Origin: DASUDX01 sp036275365
Lineage (GTDB): Bacteria; Pseudomonadota; Gammaproteobacteria; Nevskiales; Nevskiaceae
Direction of reading: 5' to 3'
DNA: 16,907 bases
NCBI GenBank assembly: GCA_036275365.1
Contig: DASUDX010000005.1
Coordinates: 1 to 16,907, forward strand
Each line of letters starts with the position of its first letter. Positions within the stretch are counted from its first letter, which is position 1. This document shows positions 15,485-16,907 of the stretch, piece after piece. The translations under genes and the position numbers were made by a program. The notes under the pieces are model-generated. The model saw only the letters and a list, made by a program, of their open reading frames with translations, was not told the origin of the DNA and searched no databases.

Positions 15485-15930
15485 CAGGAGAGGGGGGCGG
15501 AGACGGTGACCTCGCGGGTCACCGGTGGGTAGCAGACGCGGTCCTCGGCACAGCCCTGGTAGCGCAGGCGCAGCCGCTGCGGGGCCTGCGGCGCGGGCCG
15601 GCGCAGCAGCACGCTGCCGCGCCAGACCTCGACCTCGCCGAAGTGGGGATCCCGCAGCCGCTCCCCGGGCGGCAGGACCGCCGGCGGCAGCACCAGACCG
15701 GCCGGCTCGATCACCTCGATCTGCAGCTTGTCGCGGTAGAGGTAGCAGCCCGGGGCCAGCTCCCAGCCCAGCCACAGCTCGCCGGCTCGCCACAGCACCG
15801 GCTGCAGCCGCAGGGCCTCGTCCACCGGCAGCAGCTCGGGCGTCGCCGGCGAGCGGTCGAACGGGCCGGCCAGCGCCCGCGCCGGCAGCGTGGCCAGAAC
15901 CAGCAGCAGATCACGGCGCAGGCGGTTCAT
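15484..15930 (-). CDS. Standalone DsbD N-terminal (alpha) domain protein, periplasmic
   Basis: The 148-aa product has a signal peptide (MNRLRRDLLLVLATLPARALA, split after about residue 21) and then a single domain resembling the N-terminal immunoglobulin-like domain of DsbD: GCYLYRDKLQIEVIEP (61-76), a strand-rich middle, and CAEDRVCYPPVT with Cys127 and Cys133, spaced six apart as Cys103/Cys109 are in E. coli DsbD. It stops at TGA just after this domain. The eight-helix membrane domain and the C-terminal thioredoxin domain of DsbD are absent, and the next gene is tlpA. The full-length protein has about 560 aa. ATG 15930 overlaps the cutA stop (ATGA). Whether this is a reduced DsbD or a naturally free partner for another reductase (CcdA, ScsB) cannot be told from this window. 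Confidence 0.85.
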   Translation of the reverse strand: MNRLRRDLLLVLATLPARALAGPFDRSPATPELLPVDEALRLQPVLWRAGELWLGWELAPGCYLYRDKLQIEVIEPAGLVLPPAVLPPGERLRDPHFGEVEVWRGSVLLRRPAPQAPQRLRLRYQGCAEDRVCYPPVTREVTVSAPLS

Positions 15931-16268
15931 CGGGTTTCGTCGAGGACCCATTGCCGATAGGCGGGAAGTGCGCGGGCCCATGGGACCGCCACCACTTCCG
16001 GAAGTTCGTAGGGGTGCAGCCGCCGCACGGCGGCCTCCAGCGCCGGGTAGCCGCGGGCCGCGCACTTGATCAGCAGCAGGCTCTCCTGCGCGCGCGCCAC
16101 CTCGCCCTGCCAGCGGTAGACCGAGCGCAGCCCGCCGAGTCGGTTCACACAGGCCGCCAGGCCCTCGGCGACCAGCGCCTCGGCGAGGGTCTCGGCGGCG
16201 GGTTCCGGTGCGCTGACCAGCACCAGCAGCGCCTCGTCCGCGGCAGCGGCGGTTCCGGAGCCGGTCAC
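15927..16268 (-). CDS. cutA: Divalent-cation tolerance protein CutA
   Basis: CutA is a small trimeric protein linked to copper tolerance in E. coli, with unclear biochemical role. The core shows LLVLVSAPEPAAETLAEALV, LAACVNRLGG, SVYRWQGEVARAQESLLLIK and HPYELPEVVAVPW, all family hallmarks. With GTG at 16268 it is 113 aa (112 in E. coli), with the same length before the first strand, so this start was chosen. GTG at 16307 would overlap ugd and add 13 low-complexity residues. The Cys of the first strand (LCTAPD in E. coli) is Val here, while the Cys in LAAC and the His of HPY are kept. It lies 25 bp after ugd and overlaps the DsbD-domain gene by 4 bases. gsp or groEL, neighbours in other genomes, are not seen. 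Confidence 0.9.
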   Translation of the reverse strand: MTGSGTAAAADEALLVLVSAPEPAAETLAEALVAEGLAACVNRLGGLRSVYRWQGEVARAQESLLLIKCAARGYPALEAAVRRLHPYELPEVVAVPWARALPAYRQWVLDETR

Positions 16269-16293
16269 CGCCGATGCCGCCGGCGTGGCGGTC

Positions 16294-16907
16294 TCAGACC
16301 CGGCCACGGCCAATCCCGTAGTAGGCGATGCCGGCCTTCTCCACGGTCCGCGGGTCGTACTGGTTGCGACCATCCACGATCACCGGGCTGCGCAGCAGGC
16401 TCTTGAGGCGGTCGAAGTTCGGAGACTGAAACACCCGCCACTCGGTCACCAGCACCAGCGCATCGGCGCCTCGGGCAGCGGCCTCGGCACTGTCCACCAG
16501 CGCCAGATCGGCCCGCTCGCCGTACAGGCGCCGGGTCTCGGCCATCGCCACCGGGTCATAGGCCTGCACGCGGGCGCCATCCGCCCACAGGGCTTCCATC
16601 AGGTCACGCGAGGGCGCTTCGCGCATGTCGTCGGTACGTGGCTTGAAGGCCAGCCCCCACAGCCCGATGGTCTTGCCGCGCAGCTCGCCGAAGTGGCGGC
16701 GCAGCTTGGCGTAGAGCACCTGCTTCTGCTGGCGGTTCACCTGTTCCACCGCCGCCAGCAGAGGCGCGGCGAAGCCGGCGCTGGCGGCACTGTGGCTGAG
16801 CGCCTTGACATCCTTGGGGAAGCAGGAGCCGCCATAGCCGCAGCCCGGATAGATGAAGTGGAAGCCGATGCGCGGATCCGAGCCGATGCCCACCCGCACC
16901 TTCTCGA
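16294..16907 (-). CDS. ugd: UDP-glucose 6-dehydrogenase, C-terminal part (cut by window edge)
   Basis: This enzyme oxidises UDP-glucose to UDP-glucuronate with two NAD for polysaccharide or LPS synthesis. About 203 C-terminal residues are present, and the frame is open to the last bases, so the start lies beyond the window. The catalytic-Cys motif GCGYGGSCFPKDVKAL is clear, preceded by KVRVGIGSDPRIG. It is followed by IGLWGLAFKPRTDDMREAPS (opening the UDP-binding domain), VQAYDPVA, LVLVTEW, and the end region VIVDGRNQYDP. It reads toward cutA and is probably the upstream gene of this leftward run. Confidence 0.96.
   Translation of the reverse strand, partial: EKVRVGIGSDPRIGFHFIYPGCGYGGSCFPKDVKALSHSAASAGFAAPLLAAVEQVNRQQKQVLYAKLRRHFGELRGKTIGLWGLAFKPRTDDMREAPSRDLMEALWADGARVQAYDPVAMAETRRLYGERADLALVDSAEAAARGADALVLVTEWRVFQSPNFDRLKSLLRSPVIVDGRNQYDPRTVEKAGIAYYGIGRGRV

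Noticed and set aside
15931..16065. N-terminal extension of the DsbD-domain protein within cutA
   Set aside because: It would bury the signal peptide behind 45 residues of low-complexity sequence. ATG 15930 overlaps the cutA stop and directly starts a normal signal peptide.

Overview
The window is a GC-rich (about 70% by eye), densely packed chromosomal segment from a gammaproteobacterium outside the Enterobacterales. Fis, LolB, the C5-pathway enzyme HemA and the tRNA-Gln/prs arrangement support this. The gene orders resemble those of Pseudomonas, but I cannot fix the order or genus. No phage, IS, CRISPR or toxin/defence genes are visible. This is core housekeeping DNA, and the unusual material lies in intergenic elements and in two reduced proteins.

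Left block. A hypothetical gene at the left edge (12-470, +) converges on the leftward operon TPR lipoprotein - lolB - ispE - tRNA-Gln - prs (4872 down to 493). Divergent from it, across a 149-bp control region, runs hemA - prfA - prmC - moeB-like - JAMM-like pseudoenzyme (5022-9329, +). This is the cluster found around hemA in Pseudomonas. rplY and pth, often found after prs, are absent.

Right block. From the right edge leftwards, all on the minus strand, are ugd (partial), cutA, a standalone DsbD N-terminal domain, a TlpA-type thioredoxin, aroQ, accB, accC, prmA, fis and purH. This matches the dsbD-aroQ-accBC-prmA-dusB-fis-purH order known in other gammaproteobacteria, but dusB is missing and DsbD lacks its membrane domain. 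The two blocks meet tail to tail at 9330-9400, where three 24-bp tandem repeats with hairpin potential lie.

How the genes work together. Many genes overlap by 1-4 bases (ATGA, GTGA or TGATG junctions), which suggests translational coupling. The functions are PRPP, isoprenoid precursor, haem and purine synthesis, lipoprotein sorting, translation termination (RF1 plus its GGQ methylase), L11 methylation, fatty-acid initiation (biotin carboxylase plus BCCP), shikimate synthesis and periplasmic thiol chemistry.

Main observations: (1) a 17-bp promoter core, CGCTATA(C/G)TTCGCGGCC, shared by the tRNA-Gln/prs promoter (inside the end of ispE) and the fis promoter, of stringent-control type; (2) two intergenic elements flanking accC, built of degenerate 7-bp repeats with inverted arms; (3) a JAMM/MPN-like protein that keeps the family spacing but has lost every metal ligand; (4) a stand-alone DsbD alpha domain next to TlpA with no transmembrane domain; (5) an in-frame continuation of tlpA beyond its TAG that ends exactly in a GTGA overlap with aroQ.
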